From Sphingomonadaceae bacterium (GTDB lineage Bacteria > Pseudomonadota > Alphaproteobacteria > Sphingomonadales > Sphingomonadaceae), in NCBI GenBank assembly GCA_024236195.1, contig JACKKZ010000003.1:186001-250000 (forward strand): a stretch of 64,000 nucleotides of DNA, written 5' to 3'. Every line of letters begins with the position of its first letter. Position 1 is the first letter of the stretch. The notes beneath the pieces were generated by a model. That model had not been told where the DNA came from. It saw only the letters and a list, made by a program, of their open reading frames with translations, and made no database searches. Shown one piece after another: positions 51,786 to 60,173 of the stretch. The translations under genes and the position numbers were made by a program.

Positions 51786-52109
51786 ATGATGTGGACAGGT
51801 GACCAAGAGACCAAGGCAATACGATACAGGCAGAAACAGATTGCAGAGGGGCTGAAGTCCCTGCTCGTCGACCAGCAAGGATCGACGGCAATCGAGTATG
51901 GCCTGATTGCGAGCCTCGTCGCGCTGACTTCCATGGAAGCGATGGAAGCACTCGCCAGCGCCCTTGCCGACAGTTTCACGCAAACCAGCAATGCCATGTC
52001 GGAAGCCAATGCCAGCGGGGGCGATCCCGAAGAGCCATATGAGCCACCGGTGGCGGCAGGGGATGTAGCCCCGCCTGAACCCCCGATCGCTGCGATGAGA
52101 ATCGGTTGA
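51786..52109 (+). CDS. Flp/Fap-type pilin-like protein
   Basis: The 107-residue protein has the Flp pilin processing region: a charged leader, then DQQGSTAIEYGLIASLVAL (Gly before the cut, Glu at +5, Tyr at +6). Normal Flp pilins are 50-70 residues with one unbroken hydrophobic helix. Here the helix is broken by SMEAMEALASALADSF and a 45-residue acidic, Pro-rich tail follows (GGDPEEPYEPP, then VAPPEPPIAAMRIG). The start is uncertain (ATG 51786 or 51789, no clear ribosome site). Its stop overlaps the next start as TTGA. Confidence 0.75.
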   Translation: MMWTGDQETKAIRYRQKQIAEGLKSLLVDQQGSTAIEYGLIASLVALTSMEAMEALASALADSFTQTSNAMSEANASGGDPEEPYEPPVAAGDVAPPEPPIAAMRIG

Positions 52110-54004
52110 ACCCAACCGGCAACCGCCAATCCGGCATCGGCCAGGATGACAAGGGAGTGGGAGTTTTCCGCTCCCTTTCGGCGTTTCTGAAGGAATGGTG
52201 GAAACCGCTGCTGGTGGCGCTGAGCCTTAGCTTTGCAGTGATGATCGCCAGCCCCTCCGACCAGCAGGACCGCAGGATTTCTGACCGGCTCCTCGTCAGC
52301 AAGCAGACCGAGGCAGATCCCGATTTCCTGATTGTGCGCATCACCGGGGCCGATACGCGCCGCTTTGGCGGCGCAGTGCTCAGCCGCGATGGGGCCGCGC
52401 AATTGCTTGATGCCCTGGAAAGGCGCGGCGCAGAGCGGATCATGATTGACATGTTTCTGGGTGAGGAACTGGAGCCGACCCAGGATGCCGAGCTGGCCAG
52501 CGTGCTCGAACGGTTGGGGCCGGAACGGGTTGCACTGGTCACTGCGCCAGGGCCGAAAGACCTGCCGGCACCCCTGTTCGCCCGCCACGCCACCATTGTC
52601 GATGCACGGCTGACCCCGGATGATGACAGCTGGCATCGCCGCATGGGCGTTACCACCACAATCTGGGGCAATAATGCCGCTCGCTGGCTGGGTACCGGCG
52701 TAAGCTCGCCTGAACCAGTTGATTTCGACCTGCGAGTCAATCCGCGCGGCTTCGACCAGAGAACCGTTAGCGAGCTGGTTAACAGTACCGACAATCTGGC
52801 TGGCCGCCTCGTTGTTATCAGCGCGGATTCGCGGATTGCACCGACCCGTGCATTCCTGCCTTCCATGGGCACAGCAGACCGGGCCACAGTGATCGCGCTG
52901 GCGGCCCAGACAGCAGGCAGTGACTATTCTGCGCAGCGTTCTGAAGGATTGCTGCTGAACAAGCTTCTGGCCGTGTTTGCCATCTTCATGGGCTTTGCTG
53001 CAGCGGCTCGCACCCAGTCTGGCCGCAAGCTTTTTGTCACCCTGCTGGCCTTGTGCGTCTTGCTCGTTACCGCGTCGCTGGCCATCCTTAACCGCTTCGC
53101 AGTGGAAGTTTTTCCGATCCAGTTGGTCAGCACGTTCCTGCTGATGGCCAATGTTACGCTGATCCACCGGCTGAAGGTCATTCCAACAATGATCAGCTTC
53201 CTGAAGGGCGATATCAGCCCGGAAGAGGCCTGGGCGTGGCGCAGCAATGAAAATGCCAGTCATCCGGTAATGCTGCTGTCATTCGACGGGCGCGTTCGCC
53301 GCGCAAACCCGGCAGCGGAACGTCTGCTCGCGCGGATTGACGAAAACCTGGCCAAGCTGTGTATCCCCGGCGTGGGCGAACGGGCAGCGGCACTGGTCGC
53401 AGGCACCAATGATGGAGAGGAACTCTCCTTCGAGCTCGACTGGCCCTATGACCATGTCCCGATCGTGGTGCTGCGCGACAAGACCGAAAGCGAAGCGATT
53501 CAGCAGATCCTGCAAAAGCAATTGCTGGCTGACGAACTGACCGGCGTTGCCAATCGCCGCGGCTTTGAACACGCACTCAACCGGGCTTCCAACGCCGGGA
53601 CACCTTACGCCGTCTTCTTCATTGATATGAACGGGTTCAAGGCGGTCAACGATACCTACGGCCATGATGCCGGGGATGAATTGCTGCTAACCGTGGCCAC
53701 GCGTCTGGCCAGGGTTGCCGGGGAAAATGCCACCGTTGCGCGGCTGGGCGGGGACGAATTTGCGGTGATCCTGTGCGAGAAGATTGACGGTGCTGGTGCC
53801 CGCGAATTCTCCGCCCGGCTGGTCAACGAAATCCGCCAGCCGGTCGATGTGGCCAGCGCGGACTGCATTATCCATCCCGATGCCGCTATCGGCCATGCCA
53901 TTGCCGGACTTCCCAGTGAGAACACCGCACTGGTACTGCGCCGGGCAGACCAGGAAATGTATCGCAACAAGGCCCGGTCAAAGCAGCAAGGCAAGGCTGC
54001 CTGA
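52106..54004 (+). CDS. CHASE2-GGDEF diguanylate cyclase
   Basis: The 632-residue membrane protein has TM1 at about 30-50, a periplasmic CHASE2-like sensor (about 55-280; VRITGADTRRFGG, MIDMFLGEELEP), three further membrane helices at about 288-356, a PAS-like segment (about 375-450) and a GGDEF domain with an intact signature (RLGGDEFAVIL) and DELTGVANRRGFEHAL. It should make cyclic di-GMP. The TTG start at 52106 overlaps the pilin stop (TTGA), which supports both the start and translational coupling to the pilin. No EAL domain is present. Confidence 0.9.
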   Translation: MNPTGNRQSGIGQDDKGVGVFRSLSAFLKEWWKPLLVALSLSFAVMIASPSDQQDRRISDRLLVSKQTEADPDFLIVRITGADTRRFGGAVLSRDGAAQLLDALERRGAERIMIDMFLGEELEPTQDAELASVLERLGPERVALVTAPGPKDLPAPLFARHATIVDARLTPDDDSWHRRMGVTTTIWGNNAARWLGTGVSSPEPVDFDLRVNPRGFDQRTVSELVNSTDNLAGRLVVISADSRIAPTRAFLPSMGTADRATVIALAAQTAGSDYSAQRSEGLLLNKLLAVFAIFMGFAAAARTQSGRKLFVTLLALCVLLVTASLAILNRFAVEVFPIQLVSTFLLMANVTLIHRLKVIPTMISFLKGDISPEEAWAWRSNENASHPVMLLSFDGRVRRANPAAERLLARIDENLAKLCIPGVGERAAALVAGTNDGEELSFELDWPYDHVPIVVLRDKTESEAIQQILQKQLLADELTGVANRRGFEHALNRASNAGTPYAVFFIDMNGFKAVNDTYGHDAGDELLLTVATRLARVAGENATVARLGGDEFAVILCEKIDGAGAREFSARLVNEIRQPVDVASADCIIHPDAAIGHAIAGLPSENTALVLRRADQEMYRNKARSKQQGKAA

Positions 54005-54068
54005 CGGGGCAAACTGCATCAATTCTGCAAATTTGACGCCGCGCAAAGACTCGCTCGCTGCGAATCCT

Positions 54069-54097
54069 ATCCTCACGCTCGTTACTGACGTGAGGAT
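54069..54097. promoter_or_regulatory. Inverted repeat upstream of ligAB
   Basis: ATCCTCACG (54069) and CGTGAGGAT (54089) form a perfect 9-bp inverted repeat with 11 bases between them, ending 15 bases before the ligA ATG. It could be an operator or an mRNA hairpin; no regulator gene is adjacent. Confidence 0.5.
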
Positions 54098-54112
54098 TGG
54101 GCAGTGGACGTG

Positions 54113-54484
54113 ATGACAAAAGCAGCAAAGCGGATGATTCCGGGAACGCCCGTGTTTGACGGGGACTCGGCACAGCAAGGCTATGCCATCAATGCGATGT
54201 GCTATTCCTTCAATGATGATGCCTGCCGCAAGGAATTCGTCGCTGACGAAGAAGCCTATATGGAAAAATTCGGCCTGACCGATGAACAGCGTCAGGCCGT
54301 GCGGGATCGCAGTGTGCTGGGTATGCTCGCGGCTGGCGGCAATGTTTACTACCTCGCCAAACTGGCGGGTATTCTGGGTCTCAATGTTCAGGACCTGGGC
54401 GGGCTGCAGACCGGAATGAGCACCGAGGATTTCAAGGCAAAGCTGCTCGCTCAGGGCCTGACCGAACGGAGGGTGGCACAATGA
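54113..54484 (+). CDS. ligA: Protocatechuate 4,5-dioxygenase alpha subunit
   Basis: Small subunit of the extradiol dioxygenase LigAB, 123 residues from the ATG at 54113. IPGTPVFDGDSAQQGYAINA and EEAYMEKFGLTDEQRQAVRD with GGNVYYLAKLAGILGL are characteristic of LigA, which covers the active site of LigB. It overlaps ligB by 4 bases. Upstream GTG codons at 54104 and 54110 could extend it by one to three residues. Confidence 0.9.
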   Translation: MTKAAKRMIPGTPVFDGDSAQQGYAINAMCYSFNDDACRKEFVADEEAYMEKFGLTDEQRQAVRDRSVLGMLAAGGNVYYLAKLAGILGLNVQDLGGLQTGMSTEDFKAKLLAQGLTERRVAQ

Positions 54485-55335
54485 GCAAGGTTATCGGCGG
54501 GCTGTTTTCCAGCCACGTGCCGGCCATCGGCAATGCGATTGCCAAGGGCTTGCAGCAGGATCCCTATTGGAAGCCCTTCTTTGACGGGTTTGACCCGGTC
54601 AAGGAATGGGTCAAGCAGGCGAAACCTGACGTCGTAGTGGTGTTTTACAATGACCACGGCTTGAACTTCTTCCTCGACAAGATGCCGACCTTCGCGATTG
54701 GCGCAGCGCCCGAATATGCCAATGAAGATGAAGGCTGGGGCCTGCCACTGTTCCCGACCTTTCAGGGGCACCAGGACCTTTCGTGGCACATTATCGAAAG
54801 CGTGATTGCGGACGAGTTTGATCCGGTTACCTGCCAGAAAATGACCGTCGACCATGGCCTCGCCATGCCGCTGGCCCTCGCATGGCCGGGGGTGAGCGAA
54901 TGGCCGTTCAAGCTGGTGCCGATCAACATCAACACGGTGCAGCACCCCCTGCCCAGCCCCAAGCGCTGCTTCGACCTCGGTCGTGCGGTTGGCCGGGCGC
55001 TGGCTAGCTGGGGTGGTGACGAGCGGATCATGGTCTGCGGCACGGGCGGCCTTTCGCACCAGCTCGATGGCGAGCGCGCGGGGCACCTGAACCCGGAATA
55101 TGACCGCTTCTGCATCGACAATCTCAGCCGCGATCCCGAGGCTCTGCTGAACCACAGCTCGCTCGACATTGTCGAACTGGCGGGCAGCCAGGGGGTCGAA
55201 ATCCTCAACTGGATCGGCGCACGCGGTGCGATGCTCGGTTCGGTGAAGGAACTGTCGAGCAATTATCATATCCCGATCTCCAACACGGCAGCGGCGACTG
55301 TCCTGCTGGAAAGCTGCGAAATGGCAGAGGCCTGA
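54481..55335 (+). CDS. ligB: Protocatechuate 4,5-dioxygenase beta subunit
   Basis: Catalytic subunit cleaving protocatechuate meta to the hydroxyl groups, 284 residues. Fe(II) ligands are His12 (SSHVPAIG), His59 (FYNDHGLNF) and a glutamate in GVEILNWIG; the catalytic-base histidine is in GTGGLSHQLDG. All are intact. No ligC, ligI, ligJ or ligK is in the window, so the rest of the 4,5-cleavage pathway is elsewhere or absent, or the enzyme acts on a related catechol. Confidence 0.92.
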   Translation: MSKVIGGLFSSHVPAIGNAIAKGLQQDPYWKPFFDGFDPVKEWVKQAKPDVVVVFYNDHGLNFFLDKMPTFAIGAAPEYANEDEGWGLPLFPTFQGHQDLSWHIIESVIADEFDPVTCQKMTVDHGLAMPLALAWPGVSEWPFKLVPININTVQHPLPSPKRCFDLGRAVGRALASWGGDERIMVCGTGGLSHQLDGERAGHLNPEYDRFCIDNLSRDPEALLNHSSLDIVELAGSQGVEILNWIGARGAMLGSVKELSSNYHIPISNTAAATVLLESCEMAEA

Positions 55336-55391
55336 TCGGGGACAAGACTGGCTGGCGTCGCGAACCCAATCCTTCGCTCGATTCCAGTCAG

Positions 55392-55432
55392 GGGGCGCCT
55401 GTTTCGTGGGGAGACAGGCGCCCCTTTTATTA
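55392..55432 (+). terminator. Rho-independent terminator after ligAB
   Basis: An 11-bp stem (GGGGCGCCTGT and ACAGGCGCCCC) with an 11-base loop is followed by TTTTATTAG in the plus direction, 57 bases after the ligB stop and just before the convergent malQ end. Confidence 0.92.
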
Positions 55433-57411
55433 GTTTTCGGCGCTTCTCGCGCGCCGTAATATGTCGATACGCCGCCTTGTTGCGGGCTGCGAAAGCATTG
55501 CGTCCAGGGGTGCTCCCGCCCGCCTGCGCCAGTTGGGGTGTTCAGCGACGGTGCCGGGCAGGTTTGGCTGTTCCACTTGCCCGCAGATATCCTCCAGCGG
55601 AATAATCGCGAGTGCCGAGGGCGTACTGGCGATATGCCCAATCGCAGCATCCACCAGCGGCGCGCTGTCCTGCGGTGCGGGGCGCGGAGCGTCGCAGGAC
55701 AGGGTGGACCATAACAGGCCCCGGTCCCAATCTCGGATTTCCTCCGCCTTGGAGCGGTCCAAATCTTCGGGCAGGCGGCCTAGCTGGTCTGCCCAGTCAA
55801 GATCACGACCGCTCCACCAGCCTGCCAGCGTGGGCGTGTCATGCGTGCCGGTCATCGCTGCAGCCATCGGATCATAATCCTGCGCCCCGATAAAGCCGTG
55901 GTCTTCTGCCCGCTGGAACCACAGCACCCGCATTCCGAGGAGGTGGCGCTGCGTGATGGCGTGGGTGAAGCCGTGCGGGCTGGTGCCGAGGTCCTCCGCA
56001 ACAATGAAGGCCCCGGCGAGATGCGCCTCCAGCGTCAACAGCCGGACAAGGTCTTGGAAGGGGTAATTGAGATAGGCCCCGTCACCCGATTGGCCGCCCA
56101 CCGGGATAACCCACAGCCGCGCCAGCCCGAAGGCATGGTCGATCCGCAAGCCGCCGCAATGCGCCAGCGCCGCCCGGATCATCGCGATCCACGGTTCATA
56201 ACCACTCTGGCGCAGGCCATCGGGCGAGAAGCTGGTCAGCGCCCAGTTTTGCCCCAGTGGGCCAAGCGGGTCGGGCGGTGCGCCAATGGTCAGACCGCGC
56301 AACATCCCCTCACCCAGCGACCACGCATCGCTGCCCCCCGGATCGACCCCCACGGCAAGATCGCCCAGCAAGCCGGTGGCCATGCCTGCTGCCTTCGCGT
56401 GTGACTGGACTGCGGCCAGCCCCTGTTCCGCCAGCCATTGGACGAACAGGTGGAATTCCACTTCGCCTGCGTGTTCCTCCGCAAAGCTTGCCACTGCATC
56501 ACTCGACGGATCACGGAACTCTGTCGGCCAGTCCTGCCAGCCCTTCGCCCCCGTTGGACGGTACCGGCAATCCAGCGCATCGAAGATTGCATGGCGGCGC
56601 AGCGCTTCATCCCCGTCCTGCTCTGCCGCAATCTGCGAGCGCAAGCCATCGGGCAATCCGGCGAACACCGTCCGCAGCTGCGCCAGCCGTTCGGGCATGG
56701 TACTTTCCCAGTCGATCAGCGCCCCGCCAGCGCTTTCCGGCAGCGGTGGCAAGCCCGCCAGCGCCGGGTCTGCCATCGCGCCATTGAGGAAGCGACGGCT
56801 GGAGGGCGAATAGGGGCTGAAGCCCACGCCATTGCCGGGGAACAGCGCATGGACGGGGTTGATCGCCACAGCACTGGCGCCTTGCTCTGCAAACAGCTCA
56901 ACCGCTTCGGCCAGTTCGCCAAAATGCCGAATGCGCTCTCCCTCGCGCTGCGCAAGGAGGGGATTTGCAGCGATGGTCCCCACTGCCGACCTGAGGGGAC
57001 CGGGCAATGCGGCGGGGCAACGGCGAGGCGCAGGGGCACTCCGTCCAGCTCCAGCCCATAATAGCCCGGCTGCGCAGGTGCTCGCGGGATACCGCCTTCA
57101 AGCTGCAAGGCAAAGCTGCGCCCATCGCTTGCGGTTGCAACGGCCCGGACATAGTGCCCCGGCAATTGCAGCAACTGGCCTGCATCGCCAACCACCATGG
57201 CAGGCAGGAGCTGCCTCTCTTCCCTAATGGCCGCGAGGCTGCGTGATATTTGGCGTTCGGACCCGGCAACATGGCCCAGTGCCTCCAGCACGGCCCGCAG
57301 GTTGCCATCGTCCACTACCTGCTCGACCCCATCAACATCACGCCAGTGGCGGGCAATGCCCGCAGCTGCCGCCAGTTCATGCAGCAATTCAGGTTCCGAT
57401 TCGTTTGCCAT
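55430..57411 (-). pseudogene. malQ: 4-alpha-glucanotransferase (amylomaltase), frameshifted as read
   Basis: GH77 enzyme that shuffles alpha-1,4-glucan chains. The 5' frame from 57411 has the N-terminal MalQ part and WGPSLQIPSLRSARESAFGI. The 3' frame continues FGELAEAVELFAEQGASAVAINP to the end and has RIDHAFGLARLWVIP (nucleophile Asp), FIVAEDLGTSPHG (acid/base Glu) and TGTHDTPTLAGWW (stabilising Asp). A run of four A at 56921-56924 (T4 on the coding strand) should be five to join the frames as SAFGIFGELAEAVEL. With one base added it has 661 codons, normal for the bacterial type. The enzyme may be intact in the organism. Confidence 0.93.
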
Positions 57412-57477
57412 GCCTTGCCTTTCAGCCCCCGACCAAGCGCGAGAGGGGCCAATTTGGCAAGCTCCATGCTGCGTTGC

Positions 57478-57491
57478 ACCAATAAATTGGT
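57478..57491. promoter_or_regulatory. Palindrome in the malQ-glgP divergent promoter region
   Basis: ACCAATAAATTGGT (6-bp arms, 2-base centre) lies 67 bases upstream of malQ and 141 bases upstream of glgP, an AT-rich palindrome in GC-rich DNA. It may be an operator or overlap a promoter; no regulator is known from context. Confidence 0.4.
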
Positions 57492-57631
57492 ATGCACGGC
57501 CCCTCTGTGATTGCTTAGCGGGCTGACTCCTGCCTAGATGGCGCTAGGAGAGGTGCTTTGAGGGGATTGCGGAGCACCGGCGGCAATGCTGGTATGGACT
57601 TCGCGGAACCTTGCCAGGGAGCATTCGCGCC

Positions 57632-60046
57632 GTGACTATTGCCACCACTCTCGCCGATAGCGAAATTGACGAGCTGATCATCGACGCGCTGCGCCACCGC
57701 GTGGGCAAGGATGAACGCGCGGCCAAGCCGCATGACTGGTACACCGCCACTGTCTATGCCCTGCGCGACAAGGTGATCGACCGCTGGATGGACAGCACCC
57801 GCCGCACCTATGCCGAGGGTGCCAAGCGGGTCTATTACCTCAGCCTCGAATTCCTCATCGGGCGGCTGCTGCGCGACGCGCTCAACAACCTCGACCTGAC
57901 CGGCGAGCTTGAACGCGCGCTGCGCGCCAACGGGCTCGACCTTGGCGAACTTGAGGAACTGGAGCCCGACGCCGCACTCGGCAACGGCGGGCTCGGTCGG
58001 CTTGCGGCCTGCTTCATGGAAAGCCTCGCGAGCCTCGACATCCCGGCTTACGGCTATGGCATCCGCTACGTGAACGGCATGTTCCGTCAGCGCATCGACG
58101 ACGGCTGGCAGGTCGAACTGCCCGAAACCTGGCTGAGCCACGGCAACCCGTGGGAGTTCGACCGGCGTGAAAGCGCCTATCGCATCGGCTTCGGCGGGGA
58201 AGTGATCAGCGAGGGCGAGGGCGTGGTCTGGAACCCTGCCGAACTGGTCGAGGCATCGGCGGTCGATACGCCGGTCGTCGGCTGGCGCGGCAAGCGGGTC
58301 AACACGTTGCGCCTGTGGACCGCGCACGCGCTCGACCCGATCAAGCTCGATGCGTTCAACGCCGGCGACCATGTCGGCGCGCTGGAGGGGGAGGCGCGTG
58401 CCGCCAGCCTCGTGCGCGTGCTCTACCCGGCGGATTCGACTCCGGCGGGGCAGGAACTCCGGCTGCGCCAGGAATATTTCTTCTCCGCCGCATCGATCCA
58501 GGACATCGTCCGCCGCCACCTGCAATACCATGGGGACATCACTTCGCTGCCCGACAAGGCCGCGATCCAGCTCAACGATACCCACCCGGCGGTGGCGGTG
58601 GCCGAACTGGTGCGCCTGCTGGTCGATGATAACGGGCTGGAATTCGACACGGCTCTCGAAATCACACGGCGCACGATCGCCTACACCAATCACACGCTGT
58701 TGCCCGAAGCGCTTGAAAGCTGGCCGTTGCCGCTTTTCGAACGCCTGCTGCCGCGCCACATGCAGATCATCTACGCGATCAACAGCCGCGTCTTGCGCGA
58801 TGCGCGGCGCGGCGGGATGGAAGATGCCGCGGTTGCCGCGATCAGCCTGATCGACGAAGGCGGCGACCGGCGCGTGCGGATGGCCAACCTCGCATTCGCC
58901 GGCGCGCACAGCGTCAATGGCGTGGCGGCGCTGCACACAGAACTGATGAAGCAGACGGTGTTCCACGACCTGCACACGCTCTACCCCGGCAAGATCAACA
59001 ACAAGACCAACGGCGTGACCCCGCGCCGCTGGCTGATGCAGTGCAATCCCGGCCTTACCGGCGTGATCCGCGATGCCATCGGAGACGCGTTCCTCGACGA
59101 TACCGGGGAACTGGCGGCGCTGGACCGGCTGGCGGGCGATGCTGCGCTGGGCGAACGCATCGCCGAAGTGAAGCGCAGCAACAAGGTGGCGCTGGCCGGC
59201 CACCTCAAGGACCTGACCGGGATCAGGGTCAACCCGGATGCCCTGTTCGACGTCCAGATCAAGCGTATTCACGAATACAAGCGCCAGTTGCTCAACCTCG
59301 TGGAAACCGTGGCGCTCTATGACCAGATCCGCAGCCATCCCGAGAAGGACTGGGTGCCGCGCGTCAAGATATTCGGCGGCAAGGCGGCGCCGAGCTATCA
59401 CAACGCCAAGCTGATCATAAAGCTCGCCAACGATATTGCCCGCAGGGTCAATTCGGACCCGTCGGTCGCAGGCCTGCTCAAGGTCGTGTTCGTGCCCAAC
59501 TACAACGTCACGCTTGCCGAGCGGATCATACCGGCAGCGGACCTGTCCGAACAGATCAGCACCGCAGGGATGGAGGCTTCGGGCACCGGCAACATGAAAT
59601 TCGCGCTCAATGGCGCGCTGACGATCGGCACGCTCGACGGGGCCAACATCGAGATCCGGGACCGGGTGGGCGACGAGAATATCGTGATCTTCGGCATGAC
59701 CGCCGACGAAGTTGCCGCGAAGCGGGCCGACGGTTACGATCCCCGCGCCGTAATCGAGGGATCCTACGAACTGAACCAGGCGGTCGTCGCGATCGCCAGC
59801 GGGGTTTTCTCGCCCGATGAGCCCGATCGCTACGCCGGGCTGATGGGCGGGCTCTACGATCACGACTGGTTCATGGTGGCGGCCGACTTCGACGCCTATG
59901 CCAGGGCACAGCGCGAGGTGGATGCGCGCTGGCTCGACCCTGCCGGTTGGCGCAAGGCGGCGATCCACAACATCGCCAACGTCGGGTGGTTCTCATCCGA
60001 CCGCACGATCGGCGAGTACGCGCGCGACATCTGGGGCGTGGCGTGA
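57632..60046 (+). CDS. glgP: Glycogen/starch/alpha-glucan phosphorylase
   Basis: Releases glucose-1-phosphate from alpha-1,4-glucans with PLP, about 804 residues. Motifs: RRTYAEGAKRVYYLSLEFLIG, AALGNGGLGRLAACFMES, NDTHPAVAVAELVRLLVDD, KTNGVTPRRWL, and the C-terminal VFVPNYNVTLAERIIPAADL followed by the PLP-lysine region EASGTGNMKFALNGALTIGTLDGANIE. The start is taken at GTG 57632, 10 bases after GGGAG; TTG 57611 would add seven residues. It is divergent from malQ, its usual metabolic partner, and first of the glgPBCA run. Confidence 0.95.
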   Translation: MTIATTLADSEIDELIIDALRHRVGKDERAAKPHDWYTATVYALRDKVIDRWMDSTRRTYAEGAKRVYYLSLEFLIGRLLRDALNNLDLTGELERALRANGLDLGELEELEPDAALGNGGLGRLAACFMESLASLDIPAYGYGIRYVNGMFRQRIDDGWQVELPETWLSHGNPWEFDRRESAYRIGFGGEVISEGEGVVWNPAELVEASAVDTPVVGWRGKRVNTLRLWTAHALDPIKLDAFNAGDHVGALEGEARAASLVRVLYPADSTPAGQELRLRQEYFFSAASIQDIVRRHLQYHGDITSLPDKAAIQLNDTHPAVAVAELVRLLVDDNGLEFDTALEITRRTIAYTNHTLLPEALESWPLPLFERLLPRHMQIIYAINSRVLRDARRGGMEDAAVAAISLIDEGGDRRVRMANLAFAGAHSVNGVAALHTELMKQTVFHDLHTLYPGKINNKTNGVTPRRWLMQCNPGLTGVIRDAIGDAFLDDTGELAALDRLAGDAALGERIAEVKRSNKVALAGHLKDLTGIRVNPDALFDVQIKRIHEYKRQLLNLVETVALYDQIRSHPEKDWVPRVKIFGGKAAPSYHNAKLIIKLANDIARRVNSDPSVAGLLKVVFVPNYNVTLAERIIPAADLSEQISTAGMEASGTGNMKFALNGALTIGTLDGANIEIRDRVGDENIVIFGMTADEVAAKRADGYDPRAVIEGSYELNQAVVAIASGVFSPDEPDRYAGLMGGLYDHDWFMVAADFDAYARAQREVDARWLDPAGWRKAAIHNIANVGWFSSDRTIGEYARDIWGVA

Positions 60047-60173
60047 TCGCAATTCGAACGGCGGGTCCCGGCCGTCACATCGCCATGCCCTGCGTTTTCC
60101 CGGTATCGTAGTCGCGACGCGTGGGGCAGAATAGGTGTGCAAGGCCGTTCCGGCCGCAGACGAGAGGCGATGC

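Noticed and set aside
51764..53263. 499-codon frame antisense to the pilin and cyclase genes
   Set aside because: The GGDEF gene and pilin motif on the plus strand explain the region; the antisense composition is unnatural.
57515..59968. 817-codon open frame antisense to glgP
   Set aside because: Exact mirror of a strongly conserved gene; long antisense frames are expected in GC-rich DNA.
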